34,501 bases of DNA from Aquibacillus koreensis. GTDB lineage: Bacteria; Bacillota; Bacilli; Bacillales; Amphibacillaceae. The DNA lies in NCBI RefSeq assembly GCF_025154055.1, contig NZ_JAOALK010000050.1, forward strand, positions 1 through 34,501. Reading direction: 5' to 3'. Positions 26,176 through 34,501 of the stretch are shown here, piece by piece. Made by a program: the position numbers and the translations under genes. A model generated the notes under the pieces. That model saw nothing but the letters and a program-made list of their open reading frames with translations. It was not told the DNA's origin and searched no databases. Each line of letters opens with the position of its first letter. Position 1 is the stretch's first letter.

Positions 26176-26610
26176 GTGAGATTAAAAAAATATACCGATT
26201 ATGCTTTACGGGTTCTTATTTTTACTGCAGCGAAAAAAGACGGAGAAATGGCTAGCATTAAAGAAATAGCTGACACATTTTTTATCTCTTCAGAGCATGT
26301 CCGTAAAGTTGTACATCAATTAAGTAAGTTAGAATTAATTAAAACGGTGAGAGGAAGAAATGGTGGCATTATTCTTTCAAAAGAACCTAGCGACATTAAT
26401 ATTGGTCAAGTAGTTAGATGGATGGAAAATGATTTTACCATGCTTGAATGCTTTGATGGGGATACAAATCAGTGTGTGATTACACCGTCATGTAAACTGA
26501 AGCATGTTATTGGTAGAGCACTTCGATCGTTTTTTGAAGTTTTAGATGAATATACTTTAGAGGATGTATTAGAAAATAAAGAGGAATTACAATTATTGAT
26601 GAATATATAA
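26176..26610 (+). CDS. nsrR: Rrf2-family nitric-oxide-sensing repressor
   Basis: A dimeric winged-helix repressor with an iron-sulfur cluster that NO destroys. 144 residues from GTG 26176 (MRLKKYTDYALRVL); this start has GGGGGAG 6 nt upstream, whereas TTG 26170 abuts it. The helix-turn-helix covers SIKEIADTFFISSEHVRKVVHQL, the wing is VRGRNGGIILS, and three cluster cysteines lie in LECFDGDTNQC and PSCKL. The Rrf2 type with this cysteine spacing and the divergent hmp identify NsrR. Confidence 0.93.
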   Translation: MRLKKYTDYALRVLIFTAAKKDGEMASIKEIADTFFISSEHVRKVVHQLSKLELIKTVRGRNGGIILSKEPSDINIGQVVRWMENDFTMLECFDGDTNQCVITPSCKLKHVIGRALRSFFEVLDEYTLEDVLENKEELQLLMNI

Positions 26611-26631
26611 ATAATTTGGAGAGTAAATAAC

Positions 26632-27170
26632 ATGATTGTATTAAATAATAATGATTGTCATTGGAGTGTATGAAATAACATGATCATGCCGCTCTCTCTT
26701 TTTGCCTTTGCTAAACATTTGATGCTAGTGTATTTCCTGACTCTGAAAGAAAAGAAGACCTTCATGGATTTTCCACCTAGAAACAAAGATTAGAGCGTAT
26801 GAACAAGGAATACAGCAAGTGGAGTAAAAAACGAAGTATGGAGCACTTCTCTGCAGTATGCATGAAAACTCTTTCTCTCGTAAGGTCCCTTTAGCGAGAA
26901 TTATTCATGATTTTATAGAGCTTCAAAAGAAATATCGTAATCATTAGAAAAAGAACCTCCATTTTAATTATTTAGATGAACAACAAGATTATAATCTATT
27001 GCAATTTTGCGATGATCTCTAGGCAAGGGATTCGACAATCCCTTCCCCATATCTCTGATAAAATACAAGCTTATTGGAAAGATGAGCAAACGGTGAAAGT
27101 AGATCCTTTTCCTAGTTCCTGCGAAGTAAGTATCCCATATATAAGTATAGAAAACAGCAAGTTCATAAGG
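26632..27170 (+). pseudogene. Decayed DUF3891-like gene
   Basis: No single frame is open, but consecutive fragments in different frames read like a protein of the DUF3891 family as I remember it: MIVLNNNDCHWSV then stop (26632), FMDFPPRNKD (about 26761), RAYEQGIQQVE then stop (about 26793), KTKYGALLCSMH (about 26829), HFNYLDEQQDYNLLQFCDDL then stop (about 26961), and AYWKDEQTVKVDPFP with VSIPY (about 27070-27140). At least three frameshifts and several stops are needed, and a segment after CDDL is missing. GGAGAG precedes the ATG. The family assignment is from memory; the decay is directly visible. Confidence 0.72.
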
Positions 27171-27217
27171 ACATACATTTTGATCATGTACGTAAAGGTA
27201 GCATTGTTTCCTAACTG

Positions 27218-27835
27218 TTATTGAAGATAATCAGGATGATCCGTTTTATGTTCGTTATATCTGATCTCGTCAAATAGTTGCTCTGTGTTTTTTTGTTGGT
27301 CATTATTTGGATAGAGCGGTAGATAAGATGGATTTAACATACTCGGGTTAATCATCTTTTTAAACTCACCTATTGTTAGTGGTTTAGCATCATCTTTTAA
27401 CTCATAGCCTAACTGTCCATTAGGTTCGAAAGTGGCGGTTTTAACATCGGACAATCTAGTGATACCATTTTTTCGAATAAACATTTCAAGTTGATCGACG
27501 GTTAAACGACTTTTTCTTAATTGATCATATTGAACATTGCCGTCTTGAATAACAATTTTGGACTTTCCGGTCACTAGCTTCTCAATAAAATTAAACTTAA
27601 CTTGCAACCACTCTATGATAAGTAAAGAAAAAATAAATATACTTGCAGCCATAATAGTTCTCGGTACGCTTGTTTCAACTATTGGTTGGATAATAATGGA
27701 TCCAATAGAAATCATAATGACTGTTTGCGCTAAAGTCATTTGTGAAATGGATTTTCTACCTGCGATCCGAAGCAAAAAAATACCGGCAAAAACTAAAAAG
27801 AAGCTATTAATAATAAATTGTAAATCAATAGCCAT
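27218..27835 (-). CDS. DUF421 family membrane protein (YetF type)
   Basis: 205 residues: two to three N-terminal membrane helices (about 8-80) with the family signature RIAGRKSISQMTLAQTVIMISIGSIII, then a cytoplasmic domain with VIQDGNVQYDQLRKSRLTVDQLEMFIRKNGI. Proteins of this family (YetF, YdfR, YrbG) are common in sporeformers; the function is uncertain. GGGAGG precedes the ATG. Single gene. Confidence 0.9.
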   Translation of the reverse strand: MAIDLQFIINSFFLVFAGIFLLRIAGRKSISQMTLAQTVIMISIGSIIIQPIVETSVPRTIMAASIFIFSLLIIEWLQVKFNFIEKLVTGKSKIVIQDGNVQYDQLRKSRLTVDQLEMFIRKNGITRLSDVKTATFEPNGQLGYELKDDAKPLTIGEFKKMINPSMLNPSYLPLYPNNDQQKNTEQLFDEIRYNEHKTDHPDYLQ

Positions 27836-28160
27836 GTAAAATACCTCCCTTATAAGCTATATATAGTTTGAACGAAACCTTCAAAAATACTCTTCTTATT
27901 GCATTTGATTTAGATGTAAGGATTCCCTCACTTGATGTGAAACTGATAATAAACTTTGTTCATTAGGAATAGAATATTGTTTTCCCCTTCTAATTTGTTT
28001 TTATATCCTTGTTATTAAAAAAGGCATAAAAGATGACCACTGTCCTATCTTCATAGTGGTGTTAATTTCATATTCTGTAACTTGTCCGTAATTCATACAT
28101 TGAAAAAATTTCAATTACAAAATAAGCCGAAGATATCTGCTATCTTCGGCTTTTGCATTA
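27836..28160. other. Intergenic region between DUF421 gene and yaaH
   Basis: 325 bp holding the leader of the DUF421 gene, a small dyad ACCACT/AGTGGT around 28036-28063 and the yaaH terminator at 28124-28152. No ORF of note. Confidence 0.5.
28124..28152 (-). terminator. yaaH terminator
   Basis: AAGCCGAAGATA (28124-28135) / TATCTTCGGCTT (28141-28152), 5-nt loop. It is followed on the minus strand by ATTTTG and on the plus strand by TTTTGC. Confidence 0.8.
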
Positions 28161-29450
28161 CTATCCTCTTTTTCGTATCTCAAAGTTATCCTCAAGGAGT
28201 AACCAGTTCTGCGGAAACGCCAATCCTAATTTCCAATAACTAATACCTCTTAAATTTAATTCTTTTATCAGATCAAACTTTGCTTGAATTGACCTTGCAT
28301 CCTCAAACCATACTTCATGTCTCTTTCCTTCCGCATCAGTATAGAAGAAAAATGGCGCTTGCGCTTCTTGATCATATTGGATTGCTACATTTTGATCTCT
28401 AGCAAGGATAATAGCTTGCTGTGGACTTAATGCTTTTGCATACTCACCGCCAGCAACATATGGTAATGTCCAATCATATCCATACAAATTTTGACCTAAC
28501 ATAATCTTATTTGCAGGCATTTCTGTTAATGCATATTCAACTACTTCTCGAACAGGGCCGATTGGAGAAACGGCCATCGCTGGACCTCCACTATATCCCC
28601 ATTCGTACGTCATTAACACGACGAAGTCAGCAATTTCTCCGTGGGCAGCGTAATCATGTGCCTCATACCATTCGCCTTCTTGCTCTGCGCTCGTTTTTGG
28701 CGCTAGAGCAGTAGACATAAGTAATCCAGCAGCTGAGAGTCTTTCCTTTGCTTTTCTTAAGAAGTTGTTATAATCCTCTCGATTTGCAGGTGGTAAATAT
28801 TCAAAATCAAAATGGACATCACGGAAACCTACTTGTTGTGCAGTGTTTATTATATTATCCAATAATGTGTTTTGAACAGCATCCACAGTTACAAGGATTT
28901 GCCCCAATTCTGCACTAAAGGCCCCTTCTTCTAAATTACTTACTACTAACATTAAAGTGGCTTGATTATTTTCAGCAATAGCAGCGAAATTATCTAGTGG
29001 AGGTGCGACTAGCTCTCCAGTTCGTGTAGCACGGTAATTAAATGGTGCAAGGTACGTGAGAAAAGGCGCATTTTTCTGAGCTGAATTTACTAGTGTTTCT
29101 GATACTGTATCTCCTATTGGTTCAACATAAGCATTGGTTTCAATGACAGGTTCCTCTGTTTCGGGGATATATAACCGGAAACCTACAGGTAAGTTCGCTC
29201 CAGGTGAAATGTTATTAATGTTTGCTAACTGTTGAACAGAAAGTCCAAATCTTTGAGCTATTGTATATAAACTATCTCCAGGCTGCACGAAGTAAAATTG
29301 ACCTACGATTGGAATGACTAAAGATTGACCTACTACTAATTGGTTAGGATTATCAAGTTCATTTGCAGTGTTAATAGCACTATAGGTTGTGCCATAGGTA
29401 TTTGCAATAGAATATAATGATTCTCCTGCTTGCACGACGTGAATTTGCAT
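28161..29450 (-). CDS. yaaH: Spore peptidoglycan glucosaminidase, YaaH/SleL type
   Basis: Two N-terminal LysM modules (MQIHVVQAGESLYSIA and FYFVQPGDSLYTIAQRFG) followed by a GH18 hydrolase domain (about 110-420) with the catalytic acidic motif VHFDFEYLPP and the late YWKLGLAFPQNW barrel strand. In relatives (SleL/YaaH) it acts as N-acetylglucosaminidase on cortex muramic-lactam peptidoglycan during germination. ATG 29450 is chosen because GGGGAGG lies 8 nt upstream; a longer frame to 29474 overlaps that site. 429 residues. CATAGGCTA upstream (about 29490) might be part of a mother-cell promoter, but this is weak. yaaI, next in Bacillus subtilis, is absent. Confidence 0.94.
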   Translation of the reverse strand: MQIHVVQAGESLYSIANTYGTTYSAINTANELDNPNQLVVGQSLVIPIVGQFYFVQPGDSLYTIAQRFGLSVQQLANINNISPGANLPVGFRLYIPETEEPVIETNAYVEPIGDTVSETLVNSAQKNAPFLTYLAPFNYRATRTGELVAPPLDNFAAIAENNQATLMLVVSNLEEGAFSAELGQILVTVDAVQNTLLDNIINTAQQVGFRDVHFDFEYLPPANREDYNNFLRKAKERLSAAGLLMSTALAPKTSAEQEGEWYEAHDYAAHGEIADFVVLMTYEWGYSGGPAMAVSPIGPVREVVEYALTEMPANKIMLGQNLYGYDWTLPYVAGGEYAKALSPQQAIILARDQNVAIQYDQEAQAPFFFYTDAEGKRHEVWFEDARSIQAKFDLIKELNLRGISYWKLGLAFPQNWLLLEDNFEIRKRG

Positions 29451-29567
29451 CGTGATTCCTCCCCTCAAATTCATATATCCTTTATTAGCCTATGAATCGG
29501 TGTTAGTAGTGGTGAATGAAAAGTGGAAAAAGTGGTCACTGGAGCGGATGTAATTTTTTTGATATGA

Positions 29568-30068
<501 letters not shown>

Positions 30069-30106
30069 TTTTCTCATAGCTTGAAAATATTAACAGTGGA
30101 TAAGCA

Positions 30107-30135
30107 TTGCATTTTCACTTAAAAGTCGCTATACT
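30107..30135 (+). promoter_or_regulatory. SRP RNA promoter
   Basis: TTGCAT at 30107-30112, 17 bp, TATACT at 30130-30135. Transcription would start near 30142, giving a 5' precursor extension of about 40 nt (containing TTGCGCTTCAGTTGCGCAA) before the mature RNA. Confidence 0.8.
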
Positions 30136-30179
30136 TGTAATTGCGCTTCAGTTGCGCAACCAATAAACTAGTTAGCAAA

Positions 30180-30453
30180 CTTGCCGTGCTAGGTGGGGAG
30201 GTAGCGGTGCCCTGTAACTCGCAATCCGCTATAGCGAGGCTGAATTCCCAACTGAGGTGGAGTAGTTTTAAGGTCTGCCTTAAGGGATTGGTGTTGACAC
30301 TCGGGTCCTGCGCAACGGGAACCCGTGAACCCTGTCAGGTCCGGAAGGAAGCAGCAGTAAGCGGTGCTTCTCGTGTGCCGCGGGGAAGCCTGGGTCGAGC
30401 CATGAACTTAAGTAACGCTTAGGACTATTTCAACGAAGTTGGGTGCACGGCGT
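30180..30453 (+). ncRNA. scr: Signal recognition particle RNA (large bacterial type, scRNA)
   Basis: Gram-positive SRP RNA with an Alu domain: 5' part GTGCTAGGTGGGGAGGTAGCGGTGCCCTG, S-domain with GGTCCTGCGCAACGGGAACC, the conserved CAGGTCCGGAAGGAAGCAGC tetraloop hairpin (about 30340-30360) that binds Ffh, and the 3' strand GTAACGCTTAGG. The ends pair as GCCGTGC / GCACGGC (about 30183 and 30445). About 274 nt; ends estimated by comparison with the Bacillus RNA. A 93-codon ORF lying across it is not a gene. Confidence 0.96.
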
Positions 30454-30470
30454 TAAATATAATAAATAAC

Positions 30471-30507
30471 TACCTCTTGTCTATAATAGGCAAGAGGTAT
30501 TTTATTT
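30471..30507 (+). terminator. SRP RNA terminator
   Basis: TACCTCTTG (30471-30479) / CAAGAGGTA (30491-30499), 11-nt loop, then TTTTATTTG. Confidence 0.88.
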
Positions 30508-30563
30508 GTGTGCTCTTTCCGTTCAAGCGTTGTGCTTGATAAAATCCCTCGAAACAAAAGGAA

Positions 30564-30740
30564 CGGACATTTGTTCCGCTATTTTGCCTTTACTCTATTG
30601 ATTTAGCCATTTCGCGGACATATTCCTTTAATACATAGATTAAGCATGACAATTTTTTAAAATTGGTGATATAGCGGAACAAAATGTCCGCAAGTATCAC
30701 TAAACTTACAATTTTAGTGAAAATAAAGGAATATATGTCC
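30564..30740. repeat. Interleaved inverted repeats between scr and dnaX
   Basis: Four arms in the order a-b-a'-b'. Arm a 30564-30581 (CGGACATTTGTTCCGCTA) is complementary to a' 30672-30690 except for one extra A; b 30616-30630 (GGACATATTCCTTTA) is complementary to b' 30724-30740 with a 2-nt insertion. Between a' and b' lies a further hairpin, TCACTAAA/TTTAGTGA. The arms share the half-motif GGACAT-TTCC. The order would form a pseudoknot if all pairs formed at once. No ORF. Confidence 0.75.
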
Positions 30741-30882
30741 TTATAAACAACTGTTCGGGGATCTTGATACGAGAAACTAATAAGTAACTAGTGTTCTTTA
30801 CTTTAAGAATTCAGCCTTTATTTTTTAATGTGATGAATCATTAAGGCTTTTATGTTTCTGAAAAGGATTACGCCTTTTCTAG

Positions 30883-30911
30883 TTCAATCTATTCGTTAAT
30901 TCAGTTATAAT
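30883..30911 (+). promoter_or_regulatory. dnaX operon promoter
   Basis: TTCAAT at 30883-30888, 17 bp, consensus TATAAT at 30906-30911, 34 bp before the dnaX start. Confidence 0.6.
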
Positions 30912-30944
30912 AGTAAAGAAGTCGAGAGAGAAGGTCGTGAATGT

Positions 30945-32633
30945 ATGAGCTATCAAGCACTATATCGTGTATGGCGCCCTAGAAGTTTTACGGATGTTGT
31001 AGGTCAAACACATATTACACGTACATTACAAAATGCAATCATGCAGGAAAAATTCTCGCATGCTTATTTATTTTCTGGTCCTCGAGGGACAGGGAAAACG
31101 AGTGCAGCGAAAATTTTTGCTAAAACCATTAACTGTGAACGTTCGCCGGTGTTAGAGCCATGTAATGAATGTGCTGCGTGCAAGGGAATTCAAGACGGTT
31201 CTATTTCTGATGTTATAGAAATTGATGCTGCATCCAATAATGGTGTGGAGCAAATCAGGGATATTCGTGATAAAGTCAAGTATGCACCTAGTGTAGTTCC
31301 GTATAAAGTTTATATCATTGATGAGGTACATATGTTATCCATCGGTGCTTTTAATGCATTATTAAAAACGCTAGAAGAGCCACCGAAACATGTTATTTTT
31401 ATTCTTGCAACAACGGAACCTCATAAAATCCCATTAACGATCATTTCACGTTGCCAACGATTTGACTTTAAACGAATTTCGCAAAAAGCGATGGTTGAGC
31501 GCATGCAGAAAATAGCGGAGGCTGAACAAATTTCAGCAACGAACGATGCGTTAGAAGCAGTTGCTTTAGCAGCCGAGGGAGGCATGAGGGATGCCTTGAG
31601 CTTATTAGATCAAGCTGTCTCTTATAGTGAAGATCAAGTAGAGTTAAATGATGTATTAGCTGTAACAGGGTCCGTGTCACAAACGAAATTAATTGCTGTG
31701 ATCGATGCAATGTACACAAAGGATATTCAAAAAGCGTTAATGCAAGTAGATGAACTTATTCAATCAGGAAAAGATCCAGGTAGATTTGTATTTGATTTAA
31801 TTTATTACTTGCGTGATTTATTATTGTATCAAAGTGCACCACAGTTAGAGGGTATATTGGAACGAGCTATTGTAAATGATGCTTTTAAACAGATGGCAGA
31901 TCAGATAGATGCCGGATGGATACAAGAAGCAATTACTGAATTAAATCAGTGTCAGCAAGAAATTAAGTGGACAAATAGCCCGAAAGTGTTTATAGAAATA
32001 ACAATTCTAAAAATCACCGATCAAAAACCACAAGCAAAACCAATAGAAAACGGTGTATTAGAGACTTTGAAACGCAAAATGGAACAATTAGAGTCAGAGC
32101 TAAACGCTGTAAAACAAGGCTCCGTTGGCGTACAGGATTCGGGAACAAATCAAGCAAGTACAACGAAACGTGCACCTGTACGAAGTAAAAATAGTTATAA
32201 AATTCCATTTGAACGAATAAGACAAGTATTAAACGATGCCTCAAAGCATGATATTAAACAAGTCCAATCAAACTGGGCTAATTTTATGGATGCATTAAAA
32301 CAACAAAGTGCACCAGCACATGCAACAGTCCAATATAGTAAGCCTAGGGCTGCTTCTGATAAAGCGATAATCCTTGCTTTTCGATATGAGATTCATTGTT
32401 CACTTGCTTTAGACCATAAACAAACGATAGAATTACTATTAGCTGAAATAATAGGAAAGCATCTAGATATTATTCCTATTCCCGAAGCGAACTGGCAAGA
32501 AATGCGTGAAGAGTATGTTAATAAACAACAAGAACAAGAAAACGCAAATCAAGAAGAAACACCACAGGTTGATCCTTTAGTAGAAGAAGCGAGAAAGCTT
32601 GTTGGTGATGATTTATTAGAAATAAAAGACTAA
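30945..32633 (+). CDS. dnaX: DNA polymerase III subunit tau (gamma/tau)
   Basis: The clamp-loader ATPase that joins polymerases at the replication fork. 562 residues: Walker A GPRGTGKTS, a four-cysteine zinc module (NCERSPVLEPCNECAACKG), Walker B YIIDEVHML, SRC sensor/arginine finger (ISRCQRFDF), collar domain (to about 360) and a C-terminal tau region. No slippery-site frameshift is evident. First gene of dnaX-ebfC-recR-yaaL-bofA, the conserved Bacillales order. Start ATG 30945 preceded by GAGAGAAGG. Confidence 0.97.
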   Translation: MSYQALYRVWRPRSFTDVVGQTHITRTLQNAIMQEKFSHAYLFSGPRGTGKTSAAKIFAKTINCERSPVLEPCNECAACKGIQDGSISDVIEIDAASNNGVEQIRDIRDKVKYAPSVVPYKVYIIDEVHMLSIGAFNALLKTLEEPPKHVIFILATTEPHKIPLTIISRCQRFDFKRISQKAMVERMQKIAEAEQISATNDALEAVALAAEGGMRDALSLLDQAVSYSEDQVELNDVLAVTGSVSQTKLIAVIDAMYTKDIQKALMQVDELIQSGKDPGRFVFDLIYYLRDLLLYQSAPQLEGILERAIVNDAFKQMADQIDAGWIQEAITELNQCQQEIKWTNSPKVFIEITILKITDQKPQAKPIENGVLETLKRKMEQLESELNAVKQGSVGVQDSGTNQASTTKRAPVRSKNSYKIPFERIRQVLNDASKHDIKQVQSNWANFMDALKQQSAPAHATVQYSKPRAASDKAIILAFRYEIHCSLALDHKQTIELLLAEIIGKHLDIIPIPEANWQEMREEYVNKQQEQENANQEETPQVDPLVEEARKLVGDDLLEIKD

Positions 32634-32660
32634 TGTAATTATTTGAAGGAGGGATTCCCC

Positions 32661-32984
32661 ATGCGTGGTGGAGGAAATATGAATAAAATGATGAAACAAA
32701 TGCAAAAAATGCAAAAGGATATGATGAAGGCTCAAGAAGAACTAACAGAAATGAGCTTTGAAGCAACTGCTGGTGGCGGGATGGTTAAAGTCACTGCAAA
32801 TGGTAAAAAAGAAATAACAGATGTTGAAATAAAAGAAGAGGTAGTAGACCCAGATGATGTGGAAATGCTACAAGATTTGATTTTAGCTGCAACAAATGAA
32901 GTATTAAAACAAGTAGAAGATAAAACAAATGATACTATGGGACAATTTACGAAAGGTTTAAATTTGCCTGGAGGAATGTTCTAG
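32661..32984 (+). CDS. ebfC: Nucleoid-associated protein YbaB/EbfC family
   Basis: Small DNA-binding dimer encoded between dnaX and recR in most bacteria. 107 residues from ATG 32661 ([18 protein letters not shown]), with GGAGGG 8 nt upstream; a TTG at 32643 in frame is upstream of the site. A Met/Lys-rich helix is followed by the [22 protein letters not shown] sheet. Known as yaaK in Bacillus. Confidence 0.95.
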   Translation: MRGGGNMNKMMKQMQKMQKDMMKAQEELTEMSFEATAGGGMVKVTANGKKEITDVEIKEEVVDPDDVEMLQDLILAATNEVLKQVEDKTNDTMGQFTKGLNLPGGMF

Positions 32985-32996
32985 GAGGCATGACTC

Positions 32997-33593
32997 GTGT
33001 ACTATCCAGAACCGATTTCAAAGCTGATTGATAGCTTTACAAAACTGCCAGGAATCGGGCCGAAAACGGCTGTTCGACTGGCTTTTTTTGTTTTAAATAT
33101 GAAGGAAGATGATGTCTTAGACTTCGCGAAGTCATTGGTCAATGCAAAGCGAGAGTTAACACATTGTACAAATTGTGGTCATATTACAGATCAAGATCCG
33201 TGTGCAATATGCCAGGATGAAACGAGAGATAGTTCGCTTATCTGTGTCGTTCAGGATCCGAAAGATGTGATAGCAATGGAAAAAATGAAAGAGTTTAATG
33301 GTAGGTACCATGTCCTTCATGGCGCTATTTCACCAATGGATGGTATAGGGCCAGAAGATATTAATGTACCTAGTTTACTAAATCGATTAAAAGATGAAGA
33401 AGTAGAAGAGTTAATACTTGCAACGAATCCAAACATAGAAGGGGAAGCTACGGCGATGTACATTTCGCGGTTAGTAAAACCTTCTGGTATAAAAATCACA
33501 AGGATTGCTCATGGTTTACCTATGGGAGGAGACTTGGAATATGCAGATGAGGTTACTTTATCTAAAGCATTAGAAGGTAGAAGAGAACTGTAA
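32997..33593 (+). CDS. recR: Recombination mediator RecR
   Basis: Works with RecO/RecF to load RecA at gaps. 198 residues: helix-hairpin-helix [14 protein letters not shown], a four-cysteine zinc finger ([16 protein letters not shown]), a Toprim domain ([27 protein letters not shown]) and the C-terminal [15 protein letters not shown] Walker-B-like strand. Starts at GTG 32997 with AGGAGG upstream, 12 bp after ebfC. Confidence 0.97.
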   Translation: MYYPEPISKLIDSFTKLPGIGPKTAVRLAFFVLNMKEDDVLDFAKSLVNAKRELTHCTNCGHITDQDPCAICQDETRDSSLICVVQDPKDVIAMEKMKEFNGRYHVLHGAISPMDGIGPEDINVPSLLNRLKDEEVEELILATNPNIEGEATAMYISRLVKPSGIKITRIAHGLPMGGDLEYADEVTLSKALEGRREL

Positions 33594-33641
33594 CATAATC
33601 TGCATATGAACGAAGAACTGTAAGAAGAGTGGGTGAATCAT

Positions 33642-33857
33642 GTGTTATCTAGTAAAAAAATTAAAAGAGAAGAAGTAGATGAACAACTTTTAGATACTAT
33701 ATTCACATTGAAGAGCGAATGGATGAATTTAAAGTCTATCATTGAACGAAGTTTTGAGCCCAGTGAAATTGGTCTTTACGATCTATCTGTTGCGGAAGCA
33801 AAATACTTCTTTCTATTAAGAGAAGCGCGTCATCGTAAAATAAGTGCATTAAGATAG
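33642..33857 (+). CDS. yaaL: YaaL (DUF2508) family protein
   Basis: A 71-residue soluble, mostly helical protein with the family end EAKYFFLLREARHRK. Likely start GTG 33642 (MLSSKKIKREEVDEQLL), with GGTGA upstream; GTG 33633 adds three residues. Lies between recR and bofA as in Bacillus subtilis. Function unknown. Confidence 0.88.
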   Translation: MLSSKKIKREEVDEQLLDTIFTLKSEWMNLKSIIERSFEPSEIGLYDLSVAEAKYFFLLREARHRKISALR

Positions 33858-33928
33858 AAGAAAATGTTCTTTTTTTCTTTTAGCCTTCATAGTTTTTATA
33901 AAGGCTTGTAAAGGGAGGAAAAGAAAAA

Positions 33929-34192
33929 GTGGATTCAACAGTAATCATAACTAGTATGGTCGTATTGATTGCTTTACTTCTTATTGTTGGGGCGCCAATA
34001 AAACCAATGCGGTTTTTAGCGCAGGGAACAGTCAAACTAGTAATTGGGGTTTTGTTTCTATTCTTTTTTAATGTGTTTGGCGCAACGATTGGACTACACT
34101 TACCTATTAATATATATACAGCAGTAATCGCGGGATTATTAGGATTGCCTGGTATAGCATCTTTAACTGCATTACACATATTTGTATTTTAA
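33929..34192 (+). CDS. bofA: Pro-sigma-K processing inhibitor BofA
   Basis: A mother-cell membrane protein that holds the SpoIVFB protease inactive with SpoIVFA until the forespore signal arrives. 87 residues, two or three membrane helices, with the conserved GAPIKPMRFLAQGTVKLVIG and the C-terminal NIYTAVIAGLLGLPGIASL region. Starts at GTG 33929 after GGGAGG. It marks the organism as a sporeformer. Confidence 0.94.
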   Translation: MDSTVIITSMVVLIALLLIVGAPIKPMRFLAQGTVKLVIGVLFLFFFNVFGATIGLHLPINIYTAVIAGLLGLPGIASLTALHIFVF

Positions 34193-34219
34193 TAGCTATC
34201 ATTGGATAGCTATTTTTCT
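34191..34219 (+). terminator. bofA terminator
   Basis: AATAGCTATC (34191-34200) / GATAGCTATT (34205-34214), 4-nt loop, T-rich tail. It overlaps the bofA stop codon. Confidence 0.9.
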
Positions 34220-34269
34220 TTGTCTATTAAAGGTTCGACTATAGAATATAAAAAAATACAAAAAAACTA

Positions 34270-34299
34270 TTGCATTATAAATTGAATGTGTGTTATATT
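34270..34299 (+). promoter_or_regulatory. rrn promoter P1
   Basis: TTGCAT at 34270-34275, 18 bp, TATATT at 34294-34299. Tandem with P2, as usual for rRNA operons. Confidence 0.55.
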
Positions 34300-34348
34300 A
34301 TTAGACGTCGCCGATAACAACAAGTTAAATCGCTTTGAAAAAAAGATG

Positions 34349-34377
34349 TTGACATTGTTGATGTGGGTTGATATAAT
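34349..34377 (+). promoter_or_regulatory. rrn promoter P2
   Basis: Consensus TTGACA at 34349-34354, 17 bp, consensus TATAAT at 34372-34377. The leader that follows contains TGATCTTTGAAAACTGAACA, a sequence common before 16S genes in Bacillaceae, and a TTGAATGAGT/ACTCAA stem just before the gene. Confidence 0.93.
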
Positions 34378-34490
34378 ATAAAAGTTGTCGCTAATACAGT
34401 GACCTGTTGATCTTTGAAAACTGAACAAAACAATCATTTATGTCAAGCAAGAAAAAAGCTAGTTTTTTGAATGAGTTAACACTCAAACAC

Positions 34491-34501
34491 TTTATGGAGA
34501 G
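34491..34501 (+). rRNA. rrs: 16S rRNA gene, first bases (truncated by window edge)
   Basis: The last 11 bases, TTTATGGAGAG, match the expected 5' end of Bacillus 16S rRNA (TTTATCGGAGAG, continuing TTTGATCC outside the window). The strong rrn promoters and leader before it, and the position after bofA, support this. Confidence 0.8.

Noticed and set aside
26700-26730. Possible further B-repeat remnant (GCTAGTGTATTTCCTGA near 26725)
   Set aside because: Only a short imperfect match to both ends of B, inside the pseudogene; it is too short to claim.
26976-27224. 82-codon plus-strand ORF
   Set aside because: It is the last fragment of the decayed DUF3891-like gene; the first part is read in the wrong frame, so it is not an independent gene.
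30141-30422. 93-codon ORF on the plus strand
   Set aside because: It lies wholly within the SRP RNA transcript; the open frame is incidental to a conserved structured RNA.

Overview
The window is a low-GC chromosomal segment of an endospore-forming Bacillaceae bacterium. Evidence for sporulation is a GerA-type germinant receptor operon, a YaaH/SleL-type spore cortex glucosaminidase and BofA. The backbone follows the origin-proximal order of Bacillus subtilis: yaaC (minus), guaB, dacA, pdxS, pdxT, serS, tRNA-Ser, dck/dgk (minus), yaaH (minus), tadA, scr (SRP RNA), dnaX, ebfC (yaaK), recR, yaaL, bofA, then a ribosomal RNA operon whose 16S gene starts at the very right edge. The repeats and codon use suggest a halophilic or alkaliphilic genus such as Oceanobacillus or Virgibacillus, but the genus cannot be fixed from this sequence.

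Left part (1-3900): a 5'-truncated IS110-family DEDD transposase with a structured non-coding tail, a long perfect-looking hairpin, then a complete 1,936-bp group II intron with its reverse transcriptase/maturase. The intron sits precisely inside one copy of a structured intergenic repeat (called A here). Middle left (3900-13100): yaaC and guaB, an unusual uracil-DNA-glycosylase-like gene, dacA, pdxST, and a T-box riboswitch whose gene, serS, now lies about 560 bp downstream because another repeat block lies between. tRNA-Ser(UGA) follows.

Centre (13100-29500): accessory genes placed between backbone genes. They are an M23 peptidase plus bactofilin pair, proC, a gerA-gerB-gerC operon ending in a 54-residue two-helix membrane protein, a YceI protein with a dyad over its promoter, acsA with cre-like sites, a divergent hmp/nsrR nitrosative-stress pair with an operator-like palindrome, a decayed DUF3891-like pseudogene and a DUF421 membrane protein. 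Right part (29500-34501): tadA, SRP RNA, dnaX-ebfC-recR-yaaL-bofA and the rrn promoters.

The most interesting unexplained structure is a composite repeat. A TIR-bounded ~170-bp hairpin-rich unit (A) is followed by a 92-100-bp spacer of conserved length but unrelated sequence and then a second GC-rich unit (B). It occurs at three loci (about 1629-3853 split by the intron, 11014-11470, 24202-24683). Paired substitutions preserve its stems, one B unit is a mosaic carrying an A hairpin, and A and B both contain the motif that the intron recognises.
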